NCBI GenBank assembly: GCA_021808195.1
Contig: JAKBCE010000005.1
Coordinates: 1 to 64,000 of the forward strand
DNA length: 64,000 nucleotides
DNA from: Pseudomonadota bacterium
Lineage (GTDB): Bacteria > Pseudomonadota > Gammaproteobacteria > Steroidobacterales > Steroidobacteraceae
Reading direction: 5' to 3'
The notes beneath the pieces were generated by a model. The model saw only the letters and a program-made list of their open reading frames with translations, was not told the origin of the DNA and made no database searches. This document shows positions 45,760 through 54,666 of this stretch, piece after piece. Made by a program: the position numbers and the translations under genes. Position 1 is the stretch's first letter, and every line of letters starts with the position of its first letter.

Positions 45760-46692
45760 TTATATCCGGGGCGGTTCAAAGCTCAGGGGCAGACCCGCAT
45801 TTGGTGTGAAGCCGTAGAGCGGTTCGCCGGGTAGCGACTGGAGGAGGATTTCCCGCACGCGCAGCAGCGCAGGTAGATCGATCCCGGTCCGCAGCCCCAT
45901 CGCCTGCAGCATGAACACCAGATCCTCGGTCACCACATTGCCAGATGCGCCAGGGGCAAAGGGACAGCCCCCGAGGCCTCCGAGCGAACTGTCGAAAGTG
46001 CTGATACCAACCTCCAGTCCGGCGAGCACGTTCGCAAGACCCAGGCCCCGAGTATTGTGCAGGTGCAATCCATCGAAGGCAGCGATTCCGACCTCGGCGC
46101 GCGTACGTCGTACAAGATCCCTCACTTGCGTGGGATTAGCGTAACCTGTCGAGTCTGACAGTCCCACCTCATCGCAACCAGCCCGCATCAGGGACGCCGC
46201 AAGTGCGACCACCTTGTCGGCCGGAACCGCGCCCTCATAGGTGCAACCGAATGCAGTGGAAATCGCCCCTTCGAACCTTGGCCGACGCTCCGGCGTAAGT
46301 GTCCGCAGCAGCGAAACGATCCCAGTGACCTCCTCCATCATCTGCTGTGGTGTGCGCCGGACGTTCTTCATCAGATGAGTGTCAGAAGCCGAATACGGAA
46401 TGGTGATCTTGTGCACGCCCGCGGCAATCGCGGCTGCGGCGCCCTTAAGATTCGGCACTAGTGCGCACACCGTGAGCCCCGGTATGCTAAGCGCATGGGC
46501 CACCACCTCAGCGGTGTCGGCCATTTGAGGCAGCAGTTTTGGTGAGACGAAGCTGCCGACTTCAATTTCTCGCACACCACAGGCCGCTTCGGCACTGACC
46601 CACCGCTTCTTCGACTCCAGTGGCATCACACGGCCGATGCTCTGAAGGCCGTCGCGAGGGCCGACCTCGCTGATGAGAATTTTGTCGCTCAT
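45760..46692 (-). CDS. HMG-CoA lyase-like enzyme
   Basis: 310 residues of the DRE-TIM metallolyase family. VGPRDGLQ (metal/catalytic start), AGCDEVGLSDSTGYANP, HLHNTRGLGLANVLAG and GGLGGCPFAPGASGNVVTED (the loop with the catalytic Cys) are all present. HMG-CoA lyase cleaves 3-hydroxy-3-methylglutaryl-CoA to acetyl-CoA and acetoacetate; relatives cleave other 3-hydroxy-acyl-CoAs. Leucine-degradation partners are absent here. Its start, with GGGAGG in front, follows the TPP-enzyme stop by nine bases, so it is the third gene of an operon with the aldehyde dehydrogenase and TPP enzyme. It should cleave an acyl-CoA made by that operon. Confidence 0.88.
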   Translation of the reverse strand: MSDKILISEVGPRDGLQSIGRVMPLESKKRWVSAEAACGVREIEVGSFVSPKLLPQMADTAEVVAHALSIPGLTVCALVPNLKGAAAAIAAGVHKITIPYSASDTHLMKNVRRTPQQMMEEVTGIVSLLRTLTPERRPRFEGAISTAFGCTYEGAVPADKVVALAASLMRAGCDEVGLSDSTGYANPTQVRDLVRRTRAEVGIAAFDGLHLHNTRGLGLANVLAGLEVGISTFDSSLGGLGGCPFAPGASGNVVTEDLVFMLQAMGLRTGIDLPALLRVREILLQSLPGEPLYGFTPNAGLPLSFEPPRI

Positions 46693-46701
46693 GGCGCCTC
46701 C

Positions 46702-48468
46702 CTAGGCAGTTGCCGCATGCTCAATCGCTTTCTCCGGCGAGTAGATGTCAAGAATATTCCAGTGCCCAGTCGTCGGCGTAGGGTTGTTCTTCATCGGGAC
46801 ATCGATGACGTAGGGGCGTTTCGAGGCTAACGCACGCTGTAGCGCCGCAGAGAGTTCATCGGCCGATCGCACGCGCTCGCCTTCGCCGCCGTAAGCCCGC
46901 GCGATCTGGGCGTAGTCCGGCACCTGAGTCAATGGATCCTCGCTTGCTGGGAACACCGTGCCATGCGTAATGCCGTAAGCGGCCTTCTGCAAGCCGGCGA
47001 TGGTTCCGTACGCGTTGTTGTTCATGACCAGCCAGATGACCGGTAGACCCTGTTCGACCGCCGTGGCCAACGCCGCCGGATTTTGGCCGAATCCACCATC
47101 ACCGACTAGGGAAATGACCACCCGCTCGGGACTTGCGAGTTTCGCGCCGATCGCCGCTGGAGGGCCGAACCCCATGGTCGCGAAGCCGCCCGGCGTGAGA
47201 ACCGATCCAGGGGTGAGTATCGGGAACTGCTGTCCGACACCGTTCTTGTTCCAGCCCACGTCGGTCGTAATGATTGCATTACGCGGCAACGCGGCGCGAA
47301 CATCAGCGAGAATACGCTCAGGCATCATCGGGAACGCGTCGCTCGTCTGCATCTTGCGATTTCTCTCAGCAAATTCCTTGCGGAACTTGGCGATGCGGTC
47401 GACGATCAGGTGGTTTCTGCGACCCCGCGGGTGCAACTCGCGCGCAGCCTCAGTCAGCGAGGTAAGCGCTTGCTTCAATTCCGCAACGACACCAAGCTCC
47501 GTCGGGAAATTGCGCCCGATTTCCATCGGCTCGATGTCGATGTGGATCAGCTTGGTGGGCGGGATGTTAAACGTGTAGTCTCGATACCATGAGCTACAGT
47601 CGGCCTCTTTGAATCGCGTGCCGAGACCCAATACCCAGTCTGCCTCAAGACAGGCCTGATTGACGAGCGACGTGCCCCAGAAGCCTGTCATCCCGAGCAC
47701 CAAGGGGTGGTCATCCGCGAGCGCCCCCTTTCCCATCAGGCTGTGCGCCACCGGAATACTGAGGTGCTCGGCGAAAGCCTGAAGCTCTTCGCTCGCCCGG
47801 GCCAAGAGGACTCCACCGCCAGCGTAGATCAGCGGTTGCTTGGCGTTGTGCAGATGCTTGACGATTTCACGCGCGGTTTGCGCCGACATAGACGGTGCAC
47901 GCAAAACTCCGGTATTGTGCTCAAGGCGGGCAAACGCCTCCGGGCTGATTGTCGCGGAAAACACGTCCATCGGAACGTCGACGAGCACCGGGCCAGGCTG
48001 TCCGCTCTCTGCCAGTGCGAACGCTTTGTCAATCGTCTCGGGGAAGAGCTGCGGATCTGTGACGCGCCAGGCGCGTTTGACGAATGGGCGGTAGATTTCG
48101 TACTGAGCGCCGTCCGAGTGCAGATTGACTTCCTGATGAGGGTGCTTGCCAAAATAGTGAGAGGGTACGTCTCCGGAAATCACCACCATGGGAATGCAGT
48201 CGAGTGCTGCATTGGCTACGCCGGTGGCCGCATTGGTCAGCCCGGGTCCGAGATGGGTCAGAAGCACAGATGCCTTGCCGGTGATCCGCGCATATCCATC
48301 GGCGGCGTGAGCTGCCACCTGTTCATGTCGCACATTCACGAATTTTAAGCTGCTATCCGCCATCGCCGACAACACGGCGATGTTTGTGTGGCCGCAAAGA
48401 CCGAATACGTGCCGTACGCCACGGCGTTCTAGATAACGGATCAATTGGTGTGCGACGGTATTACGCAT
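46702..48468 (-). CDS. Thiamine-diphosphate enzyme, acetolactate-synthase-like (probable 2-oxoacid decarboxylase or carboligase)
   Basis: 588 residues with the full three-domain layout: PYR domain with catalytic Glu49 (VRHEQVAAHAADGYAR), central domain with GTRFKEADCSS, and PP domain with the cofactor motif from GDGGFGQNPAALAT to NNNAYGTIAG. There is no regulatory subunit gene, so an anabolic acetolactate synthase is unlikely; a catabolic decarboxylase is expected. ATG chosen at 48468, four bases after the aldehyde dehydrogenase stop; a frame to 48516 would overlap that gene. Operon order (minus): aldehyde dehydrogenase, this gene, HMG-CoA-lyase-like gene. Product and substrate are not known. 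Confidence 0.82.
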   Translation of the reverse strand: MRNTVAHQLIRYLERRGVRHVFGLCGHTNIAVLSAMADSSLKFVNVRHEQVAAHAADGYARITGKASVLLTHLGPGLTNAATGVANAALDCIPMVVISGDVPSHYFGKHPHQEVNLHSDGAQYEIYRPFVKRAWRVTDPQLFPETIDKAFALAESGQPGPVLVDVPMDVFSATISPEAFARLEHNTGVLRAPSMSAQTAREIVKHLHNAKQPLIYAGGGVLLARASEELQAFAEHLSIPVAHSLMGKGALADDHPLVLGMTGFWGTSLVNQACLEADWVLGLGTRFKEADCSSWYRDYTFNIPPTKLIHIDIEPMEIGRNFPTELGVVAELKQALTSLTEAARELHPRGRRNHLIVDRIAKFRKEFAERNRKMQTSDAFPMMPERILADVRAALPRNAIITTDVGWNKNGVGQQFPILTPGSVLTPGGFATMGFGPPAAIGAKLASPERVVISLVGDGGFGQNPAALATAVEQGLPVIWLVMNNNAYGTIAGLQKAAYGITHGTVFPASEDPLTQVPDYAQIARAYGGEGERVRSADELSAALQRALASKRPYVIDVPMKNNPTPTTGHWNILDIYSPEKAIEHAATA

Positions 48469-48472
48469 GGCG

Positions 48473-49906
48473 TCAGAACACCTCTGTGTTGAGAAATTCG
48501 CCGAATAGCTCTGCATCCGATGGTCGATCTTCTGGGATCGGCCGACTGACCCAGGTGGTCTGCATGAAATGCTTCAGATGGATGTTTTCGTTGGTGATGT
48601 TTCCGCCCCAGATCCCGCAGCCAAGGCTCGATGTCATGGGCATGCCATTTGTGAACGAGCCGGCGTTTGCCTTAGATTGCGGCTGCCGGACCATCATGCG
48701 GCTCACCGGCGCGACGCGTGCAAGTTGGTCGATGTGTTCATCGTTGTGGGAGTAGATTCCACACGAGTGGCCTTTGCCACCGACCTCGTAGATCTGTTCC
48801 ACCATGCGCAGCGCCTGATCGAAACCACTGTAGCGATAGACTGCGAGCAGTGTCGTGAGCTTCTCGCGGGAGTAATTGTGCTGCTTACCGATCGCATCGG
48901 CCTCAACGATGAGGAACTTACGGTCTTCGGGAATGCTGAAACCGGCGCGCGCCGTGATGACCTGCGGCGGGCATGCGACGGTATCGGCGAGGCGTGCACC
49001 ACTGGCATCCCACATGACCTTCTCGATTGCTTCCGCCTGGCTTTTGGTCGTCAAGAATCCGCCTTCTTCGACAAGTGCCGCGAGGAAGACGTCGTAGATT
49101 CGAGCGTCAATTAGGATGTTGCCATCCGCCGAGCATCCCGATCCAAAATCGGACGTCTTTGACATTCGCGTGTTCCGAGCCGCAATGGCGATGTCTGCGG
49201 TTTCATCGATGACCATCGTAGAATTTCCAGCGCCCACTCCGTAGGCTGGTTTGCCAGAGCTGTACGCCGCCCTCACCATCGGCTGTCCGCCGGTCGCAAG
49301 TGTCAGATCACATTGCGACATTAGATATTGCGTGGAAGGGATACTCGGGACCTCAATGCACTGGAAGAGGTCGGCCGGCGCACCTTGGCGGCTGATGGCC
49401 TCGCGCATCACCCGAACCATTTCGAATGTCGTCTTCTTAGAGCGCGGATGCGGAGAGAAGATGACTGCGTCTAGACACTTAAGAGCGTAAATGCCGGTAT
49501 ATGGCGGAGTCAGCTCGGGATTGGTCGTTGGTACGAGCGAGGCTATCACGCCGGCGGGCTTGGCGTACTTGACAATGCCCTTTGCTGGATTCGTCTCGAT
49601 GATCCCGACGCTCGGTTGCCGTAATGCATCGCGGAGGACGCCCATGATCTTGAATCGCTTGGAATTGCGCCCCTCAGGGTCGCCGAGCCCGCTCTCAGCA
49701 ACGCTCATTGCAACGATCCGCGAAAATGTTGTCTCGTTCGCGGTAGCCCAACCGAGTGCCTGGCAAAGACGGTCTATCTGTGGCTGCTCGTAGTGACGCA
49801 CTGCGGACATAGCGGTGCGTGCACGCGAAATCATTGAGTCGATGTCGATACGGGCACTGTCAGTGAGTTCTTTGCCACGAGGATTCGCGCTCGTCGTGCT
49901 CGCCAT
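48473..49906 (-). CDS. CoA-acylating aldehyde dehydrogenase (SauS/EutE-like)
   Basis: 477 residues. The sequence run AKPAGVIASLVPTTNPEL, FSPHPRSKKTTFEMV and AYSSGKPAYGVGAGN, with nucleophile Cys258 in DFGSGCSADGN, is typical of acylating aldehyde dehydrogenases such as sulfoacetaldehyde dehydrogenase SauS and acetaldehyde dehydrogenase EutE. They convert an aldehyde, CoA and NAD(P) to acyl-CoA. GGGAG lies nine bases before the ATG. First gene of the operon. Its promoter holds a perfect ACGA-N-CTAG-N-TCGT palindrome between -35 and -10. SauS-type organosulfonate chemistry would need xsc or sauT-like genes, which are not seen. Confidence 0.85.
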   Translation of the reverse strand: MASTTSANPRGKELTDSARIDIDSMISRARTAMSAVRHYEQPQIDRLCQALGWATANETTFSRIVAMSVAESGLGDPEGRNSKRFKIMGVLRDALRQPSVGIIETNPAKGIVKYAKPAGVIASLVPTTNPELTPPYTGIYALKCLDAVIFSPHPRSKKTTFEMVRVMREAISRQGAPADLFQCIEVPSIPSTQYLMSQCDLTLATGGQPMVRAAYSSGKPAYGVGAGNSTMVIDETADIAIAARNTRMSKTSDFGSGCSADGNILIDARIYDVFLAALVEEGGFLTTKSQAEAIEKVMWDASGARLADTVACPPQVITARAGFSIPEDRKFLIVEADAIGKQHNYSREKLTTLLAVYRYSGFDQALRMVEQIYEVGGKGHSCGIYSHNDEHIDQLARVAPVSRMMVRQPQSKANAGSFTNGMPMTSSLGCGIWGGNITNENIHLKHFMQTTWVSRPIPEDRPSDAELFGEFLNTEVF

Positions 49907-49935
49907 GGTCTGCTCCCGATGCTGGGGGGAAATTC

Positions 49936-49963
49936 AATATACACGAACTAGATCGTACATCAA
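49936..49963 (-). promoter_or_regulatory. CTAG-palindrome operator copy 2, best match, in the aldehyde dehydrogenase promoter
   Basis: Minus strand TTGATG (49963-49958), 16-base spacer, TATATT (49941-49936). ACGAACTAGATCGT at 49943-49956 (arms ACGA/TCGT with CTAG in the middle) lies inside the spacer. It is also the copy nearest the TetR gene, 207 bases before its start. Confidence 0.7.
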
Positions 49964-50162
49964 GATGAGGATGCCTCCTCATCCGGGGGGAAATCAGGGA
50001 GGGGTAGGGCGGGCGGTGCTTGCGACAGGGGGGTGCGGCGGATTTGGCAGACTGAGATTGGCGAGGGGGCTGGTTTATGATTTCATTTGGATATTGCACT
50101 TGTATCGCCGGCCTTCGGCCGGCGGAGTGTCCACGATCACGACTCAGCCACGGCGACACAAT

Positions 50163-50843
50163 ATGGCCAAGAAGAAGAGAGCGGAACCCCTGCCTAGCAG
50201 CCTGCCGGACCAGACGGATGCCGAGCGCAGCAAGGCGGACATCGTTGCCGTCGCCATGGAAGAGTTTGCCGAGTACGGTCTTGCAGGCGCACGCGTGGAT
50301 GCGATCGCCGAGCGCACCCGTACGTCCAAGCGCATGATTTACTATTACTTCGGCAGCAAGGAGGGGCTGTATCGAGCCGTGCTGGAGCAAGCGTACAATG
50401 GCATACGTACTCGGGAGAGCCAGACTCACCTGAAGGAGCTGCCGCCGCGAGAGGCGCTGCGCCGTCTCGTGGAGATCACCTTCGATTACGACGAAAGTCA
50501 TCCCAGCTTCATCCGGCTGATCGCGGTGGAAAATATCCATTACGCTGAGCACCTGAAGAAACTGTCGTCGATTCGGGGTATCAACGTCAGCGCGATTGAT
50601 ACGGTAGAGGGTATCCTGGAGCGCGGGAGGGCGGATGGGATCTTCCGCAGCGATATCACCGCCTTCGACGTGCACCTGCTGATCAGTTCCTTCTGCTTCT
50701 TTCGAGTATCGAACCGGCACACCGTAGGTGCGATATTCAGGCGCGACCTGTCGGAGGCGAAAACTCTGCTCAGCCAGAAGCGCCTGATCACAGAGGCGGT
50801 TGAGCGACTCGTGCTGCTTAATCCCCTTGCCAGCTCAAAGTAG
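50163..50843 (+). CDS. TetR/AcrR-family regulator, candidate master repressor of the 43-60 kb regulon
   Basis: 226 residues from ATG at 50163; the frame is open to 49815 but those 116 residues are not protein-like. A lysine-rich start is followed by the helix-turn-helix (about 25-75: EEFAEYGLAGARVDAIAERT, then RTSKRMIYYYFGSKEGLYRA) and an effector domain (EITFDYDESHPSFIRLIAVEN). It is divergent from the aldehyde dehydrogenase operon, whose promoter has the best copy of the palindrome, and it is the only TetR gene inside the set of six copies. Binding to them is inferred from position and from the palindromic form that TetR dimers prefer. No good ribosome site is visible. Confidence 0.85.
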   Translation: MAKKKRAEPLPSSLPDQTDAERSKADIVAVAMEEFAEYGLAGARVDAIAERTRTSKRMIYYYFGSKEGLYRAVLEQAYNGIRTRESQTHLKELPPREALRRLVEITFDYDESHPSFIRLIAVENIHYAEHLKKLSSIRGINVSAIDTVEGILERGRADGIFRSDITAFDVHLLISSFCFFRVSNRHTVGAIFRRDLSEAKTLLSQKRLITEAVERLVLLNPLASSK

Positions 50844-50960
50844 GTGCGCGCACTCACTGAGAGCGGTGCCGTCGACCGTCAGACCAAACGTGCAGCATCG
50901 TGCCGGTCTGGCTTGTGCCGGATGTGAGTGGCGCTGCCCCTCGTTAGCCGATGCAATAAG

Positions 50961-51863
50961 TCACTGGGAGACCAGACGGCGGAAATGCTGCCGCATTCGC
51001 GCTGGGTCGGCTGGGCGACCGGTGAAGATTTCGAATGCACGCGCAGCTTGATAGACTGCCATGCCGCCACCATCGAGCGTCCGACACCCGACCGCCTGCG
51101 CGGTCTGGAGCAAGAGCGTATTCAGGGGAAAATAGACGATGTCCGCCACCCATAGTTCGGGGCGCAGCAACTCTGGTGCGACGGCCGAACCGGGGTGTTT
51201 AGCCATACCCATGGGAGTCGCATTCACCACGCCCCGCGACTCCCGCAATGCCTCATCTAGACGGTTCCACGTACGGATGAGCCGCTCAGGGAATTGCGCA
51301 GCGAGGCTCTCAACGAGCGCTTGCGCCCGCCGCATGTCGATATCTACCAGCCGAAGTTCCTGTGTTCCGAGCTCGAGTAGCGCAAACGCGGTCGCGGCCC
51401 CAGCGCCGCCGGCGCCCACCTGAGTCACTATATCGAGCGCGCTATCCCGCATGTTGTGACGAAAGCTTTCCGCGAAGCCCCACGCGTCAGTATTGAAGCC
51501 GATGCGCCGACCGCCGGCAAACTTGATTGTGTTGACCGCGCCAATAATCCGTGCCTGCGGGCTGAGCTCGTGCAGAAACGAGATCACGGCTTGCTTGCAC
51601 GGGTACGTCACGTTCAAACCTGCGAAGCCGCGCTGCTCTGCTTCGGCGAGCAGCGCCGGCAGCTGATCTACCCCGACGCGCAGCTGGTCGAGGTCTATTA
51701 GCTCATACCGGCAGACCATCCCTTGCGCAGCAGCTTCGGATTCATGCAGCGATGGCGATTTTGAGGCCTGTATCCCGCTTCCGATTAGACCCAACAGGCA
51801 ATGTGCCGGTGGACCCTCTGTTGATTTTGCGTCCCGCATCAAATCGCTGGAACGACGCGCCAT
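50961..51863 (-). CDS. Shikimate dehydrogenase-family protein
   Basis: 300 residues. Substrate-domain motifs SKSPSLHE (35-41), GLNVTYPCKQAV with catalytic Lys90, GAVNTI, and GFNTDAWGF with Asp126; the NAD(P) domain starts at VGAGGAGAATAF. The family oxidises shikimate or quinate or reduces 3-dehydroshikimate. The promoter copy of the CTAG palindrome and neighbours that are not biosynthetic (MFS carrier, esterase, TonB receptor) favour a catabolic role over aromatic amino-acid synthesis. A copy of the palindrome lies 19 bases upstream of the start. The AroE versus YdiB/quinate subtype cannot be decided. Confidence 0.87.
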   Translation of the reverse strand: MARRSSDLMRDAKSTEGPPAHCLLGLIGSGIQASKSPSLHESEAAAQGMVCRYELIDLDQLRVGVDQLPALLAEAEQRGFAGLNVTYPCKQAVISFLHELSPQARIIGAVNTIKFAGGRRIGFNTDAWGFAESFRHNMRDSALDIVTQVGAGGAGAATAFALLELGTQELRLVDIDMRRAQALVESLAAQFPERLIRTWNRLDEALRESRGVVNATPMGMAKHPGSAVAPELLRPELWVADIVYFPLNTLLLQTAQAVGCRTLDGGGMAVYQAARAFEIFTGRPADPARMRQHFRRLVSQ

Positions 51864-51881
51864 GCTATGTCATCCGAATAT

Positions 51882-51895
51882 ACGAACTAGATAGT
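51882..51895. promoter_or_regulatory. CTAG-palindrome operator copy 3, before the shikimate dehydrogenase-like gene
   Basis: ACGAACTAGATAGT, one mismatch to the perfect palindrome, lies 19-32 bases before the ATG at 51863 in the short gap after the MFS gene. A -10-like TATATT lies between it and the start on the minus strand. The MFS and dehydrogenase genes can thus be transcribed separately. Confidence 0.6.
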
Positions 51896-51934
51896 GCATT
51901 ATAGGGGCGCGTACGTCGGTGAGTCAAAGCGATG

Positions 51935-53275
51935 TTATCGCGCGTCTGTGAATTGTACCCGGCGAACATCTCCCAGCAGAAACACATATGACAGTACGCC
52001 AATGAGAGCGACGACAGCAATGAAAGCCAGCGCCCAAGCGAAAGAGCCGGTTTCTTCGACGATCACACCTATCACGATTGGGGTGACAATTCCAGCAAGA
52101 TTCGCGCAGAGATTGAACAAGCCGCCGGTCAAGCCGACCAATCTTTCGGGCGCGACGTCGGTGATCAATGTCCAGCCAAGATTGCACATGCCTTGCCCAA
52201 AGAACGCCAAGCTGAGGACCGCTATGACCAGGCCGTTGCTGCGCAGAAAATTGGCCGCGACGATGCTTGAGGCCATGAGCAGGCCGGCAACGATTGGAAG
52301 TTTCCGTGCGACATTGACCGAGCCGTGCCGCTGCAGGATGAAGTCGGAGAAAAACCCTCCACTCAATACTCCGACGGTTGCTGCAATAAACGGCAGCGTC
52401 GTCATGAATCCGGCATTCAACCAGGACATATGGCGCGCGGTCGTCAGATAGGTCGGGAACCATGTCAAAAAAAACACAAGCGTAGAGTTGCTCGCGAACT
52501 GGCCGATCGAGGCGCCAAGGATCTGTCGCTGCCGCAATAGGAATCGCACACTGTGCCAGTCGAAGCGTATCGCCTCGCTGCGCGAGCAGATTCCTCCGCC
52601 GGCTGCGATGTGCTCCAACTCGGCACTGTTCGCCTTCCGACTCGCATGAGGCTCGCGGTACAAGAAATACCAAACGATGGAAAATGTCGCGCCAAGAGCT
52701 CCGACGCCAATGAACAGCGCGCGCCATCCGAATGTTGCACTGATCCAGAATAGTGCCGGACTAAGAAACGCCATGCCAACATATTGTCCGACGGCGAATA
52801 TCCCGTTCGCCCTGGCGCGCTCAGCCTGCGGAAACCAGGTCGCCAGCACCCGGCTGTTGCAGGGGAAAGCGGGTGCTTCGGCGACACCGAGTGCCAGGCG
52901 GGCGCCAGTGAGTGAGGCGAGCCCAGTCACCAAACCTTGTGCTGCCGTGACGAGGGACCAGAGGGCGAGAGAGAGGAAATACGTCACACGTGAGCCGATG
53001 CGGTCGAGCAGCAGACCTCCGGGAATCTGTGCCGCCGTGTAGGTCCACGAGAACGCGGAGAAGGCGATTCCTAGCAGCGCGTCATTCAGCTTGAGGTCAC
53101 GTGCCAGGAGAGGTGCTGCGACGCTGATGACGGTGCGATCAAGGTAATTGATCAATGTCGCAAAGGTAATTAGTCCCAGAACGACGAAGCGGGCGCGCGA
53201 CGCGCGGACGGCAATCTCTGGAATCTGTGCTCTTGAGGCGGTCATGGCAGAGTCGTCCATGGAGCTAATGGCCAT
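51935..53275 (-). CDS. MFS transporter, anion:cation symporter (ACS) type
   Basis: 446 residues, twelve hydrophobic segments. LINYLDRTVISVAAPLLARDL at TM1, QIPGGLLLDRIGSRVTYFLS (motif A loop) and FPCNSRVLATWFPQAERARA (TM4-5) are typical of ACS-family carriers for organic anions such as hexuronates, tartrate, galactonate and phthalate. It would import the organic acid used by neighbouring enzymes. The start at 53275 lacks a ribosome site; two further in-frame ATGs lie within 12 codons. An operator copy is about 190 bases upstream. Its end lies close to the start of the dehydrogenase gene, which follows on the same strand. Confidence 0.85.
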   Translation of the reverse strand: MAISSMDDSAMTASRAQIPEIAVRASRARFVVLGLITFATLINYLDRTVISVAAPLLARDLKLNDALLGIAFSAFSWTYTAAQIPGGLLLDRIGSRVTYFLSLALWSLVTAAQGLVTGLASLTGARLALGVAEAPAFPCNSRVLATWFPQAERARANGIFAVGQYVGMAFLSPALFWISATFGWRALFIGVGALGATFSIVWYFLYREPHASRKANSAELEHIAAGGGICSRSEAIRFDWHSVRFLLRQRQILGASIGQFASNSTLVFFLTWFPTYLTTARHMSWLNAGFMTTLPFIAATVGVLSGGFFSDFILQRHGSVNVARKLPIVAGLLMASSIVAANFLRSNGLVIAVLSLAFFGQGMCNLGWTLITDVAPERLVGLTGGLFNLCANLAGIVTPIVIGVIVEETGSFAWALAFIAVVALIGVLSYVFLLGDVRRVQFTDAR

Positions 53276-53468
53276 TCAGACCGTGATTGTTCGGTGCGAG
53301 CCAATCGAGCGGTCGGCACTTTTGGCGTGGCGCGAGAAACCGACCATGCTGAGTGCGCGCCGCTGCAACCAATGCGTAAGCACGAGTGATTTCCACGACA
53401 CTTCCCCCGGGGCGATATGCGCCTACCTCGCGGCGCGCAGCTTGGCAGTATACTCTCGCCGAGCAGGA

Positions 53469-53482
53469 ACGCACTAGTCCGT
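53469..53482. promoter_or_regulatory. CTAG-palindrome operator copy 4
   Basis: ACGCACTAGTCCGT, followed by TACAAT; two mismatches to the perfect palindrome. The 17 bases ACGCACTAGTCCGTACA are identical to copy 5. It lies about 190 bases upstream of the MFS start on the minus strand, and also just before a short open frame on the plus strand; which gene it serves is not clear. Confidence 0.55.
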
Positions 53483-54628
53483 ACAATCGCGCGGTGTCGG
53501 CTGGCGCGCTATGTACCTCGATTCTGGAAAATGAATTAATGCGTGTGGGACTGGTCTTGTTTGGTGAGGTGCATCGGCAACTCATGTGGTCGGCCGGGGA
53601 GCAGTTCGGGACGGGTCGCTCCGTTTAAGGAAGGATCTTAACTCCTGAATCGCTCACAGCAGCGCTGTGCGGAGCAGCCACTAACCGGAGGCACGCCGCC
53701 CCAGTGAGCCGGCGCTCAAACTAATCCTTGCCCAGAGCCCGCTATCGCCCATGTGCCTCGCGGAACCGCCGAGTGGATGTCGGGATGAGCCCGAGAATCC
53801 AGTATGCGGTGATCGTCGCAGCAATTGCCATTCGGCGAGTCGCTTCCCGGGTAAACGCCGTCGCTGACGACGAGCGCCACTGAGAGGCTCCAAAACAGAT
53901 CTTGCTCAGCACTCACTTGGCCATGGCGGCCTTGGATGGTGAACCAATGTGGCAGCGCTTGAGACCGCCCCCTGTCTCGCTGAAAGACATGCGTGGCCCT
54001 GCGTAGGCCCGTCGCTCCGGCCGCACGGTACGCTCCTCTGCTGCGGCGTGCCCGGTATTCTCGGCGAGGCATCTCATTGGAGTGCGCCTCCGGTGCAGAG
54101 GTGGCGCTCTCATCCGACGGGGGGGATCTTCAGTGTCCCCGTACGTAGAGGCAGCTTGTGCTCCCGGAAGCAATTCGTATCGCATCGACGGGAGCGTCGT
54201 GACGATTTGTGGAATCGAGCCATGCCGCGCAACCGCCTGTATCCGGTCTGCGTCAAATGAGTCGTGAAATCCCTTTGCACTTAGCGCGCGAGAGTGAGCC
54301 GGTCAGCGCTCAAAAGGCGAGCTATCTTGGAACTCCGCTTGGTGCCAGGGGGGGGCGGGCCTGTCCGACCATCTCGCGCCCGAGCCTGAGGAGGAGGCTG
54401 CTCTCGGTTCGACTGAACTTCACTGAAGGACTCTGCCGAGTCGATGGTTGGCGGTGCCGTAGACGGAAGGTGTTGGTGCCTGACCTCCTCTCGGCCGCAT
54501 GAGCGAGTCCCGGGAGGGTGTCGGTGCGTGTCTGGGCTACTTAGACCATTCCCGCAGACGCACCATCTCTGTGCTCCGGCAAGACACTGGCACTCCTTGC
54601 ATCATTGCTGTATTCTCGTCGCGCGTAC

Positions 54629-54642
54629 ACGCACTAGTCCGT
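54629..54642 (+). promoter_or_regulatory. CTAG-palindrome operator copy 5, before the esterase gene
   Basis: ACGCACTAGTCCGT, identical to copy 4, ends 24 bases before the esterase ATG and 13 bases before its GGAGG ribosome site. A TATTCT hexamer 12 bases upstream could be the -10, placing the operator at the transcription start. Confidence 0.6.
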
Positions 54643-54666
54643 ACACCAAAAAATAGGAGGGGCTCG

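Larger units (their letters stand above)
53276..54666. other. 1.4-kb gap with two operator copies and possible gene remnants
   Basis: No intact gene is supported. Operator copies lie at 53469-53482 and 54629-54642. After the first, TACAAT is followed by a short open frame with an ATG near 53539 giving MRVGLVLFGEVHRQL and a stop at 53626-53628. On the minus strand 53742-53912 is a 56-codon frame with a hydrophobic stretch MAIAATITAYWILGLIPT; both could be debris of lost genes. Long G-runs occur at 54119-54125 and 54349-54354. The region looks like decayed coding DNA under the same regulator. Confidence 0.45.

Noticed and set aside
48473..49906. Sulfoacetaldehyde degradation locus based on SauS-like dehydrogenase
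   Set aside because: No sulfoacetate CoA-ligase, Xsc or sulfite-handling gene is visible; the similarity shows only the acylating chemistry.
50961..51863. Housekeeping aroE for aromatic amino acids
   Set aside because: It has a regulon operator and sits among uptake and catabolic genes; a biosynthetic aroE normally stands elsewhere.
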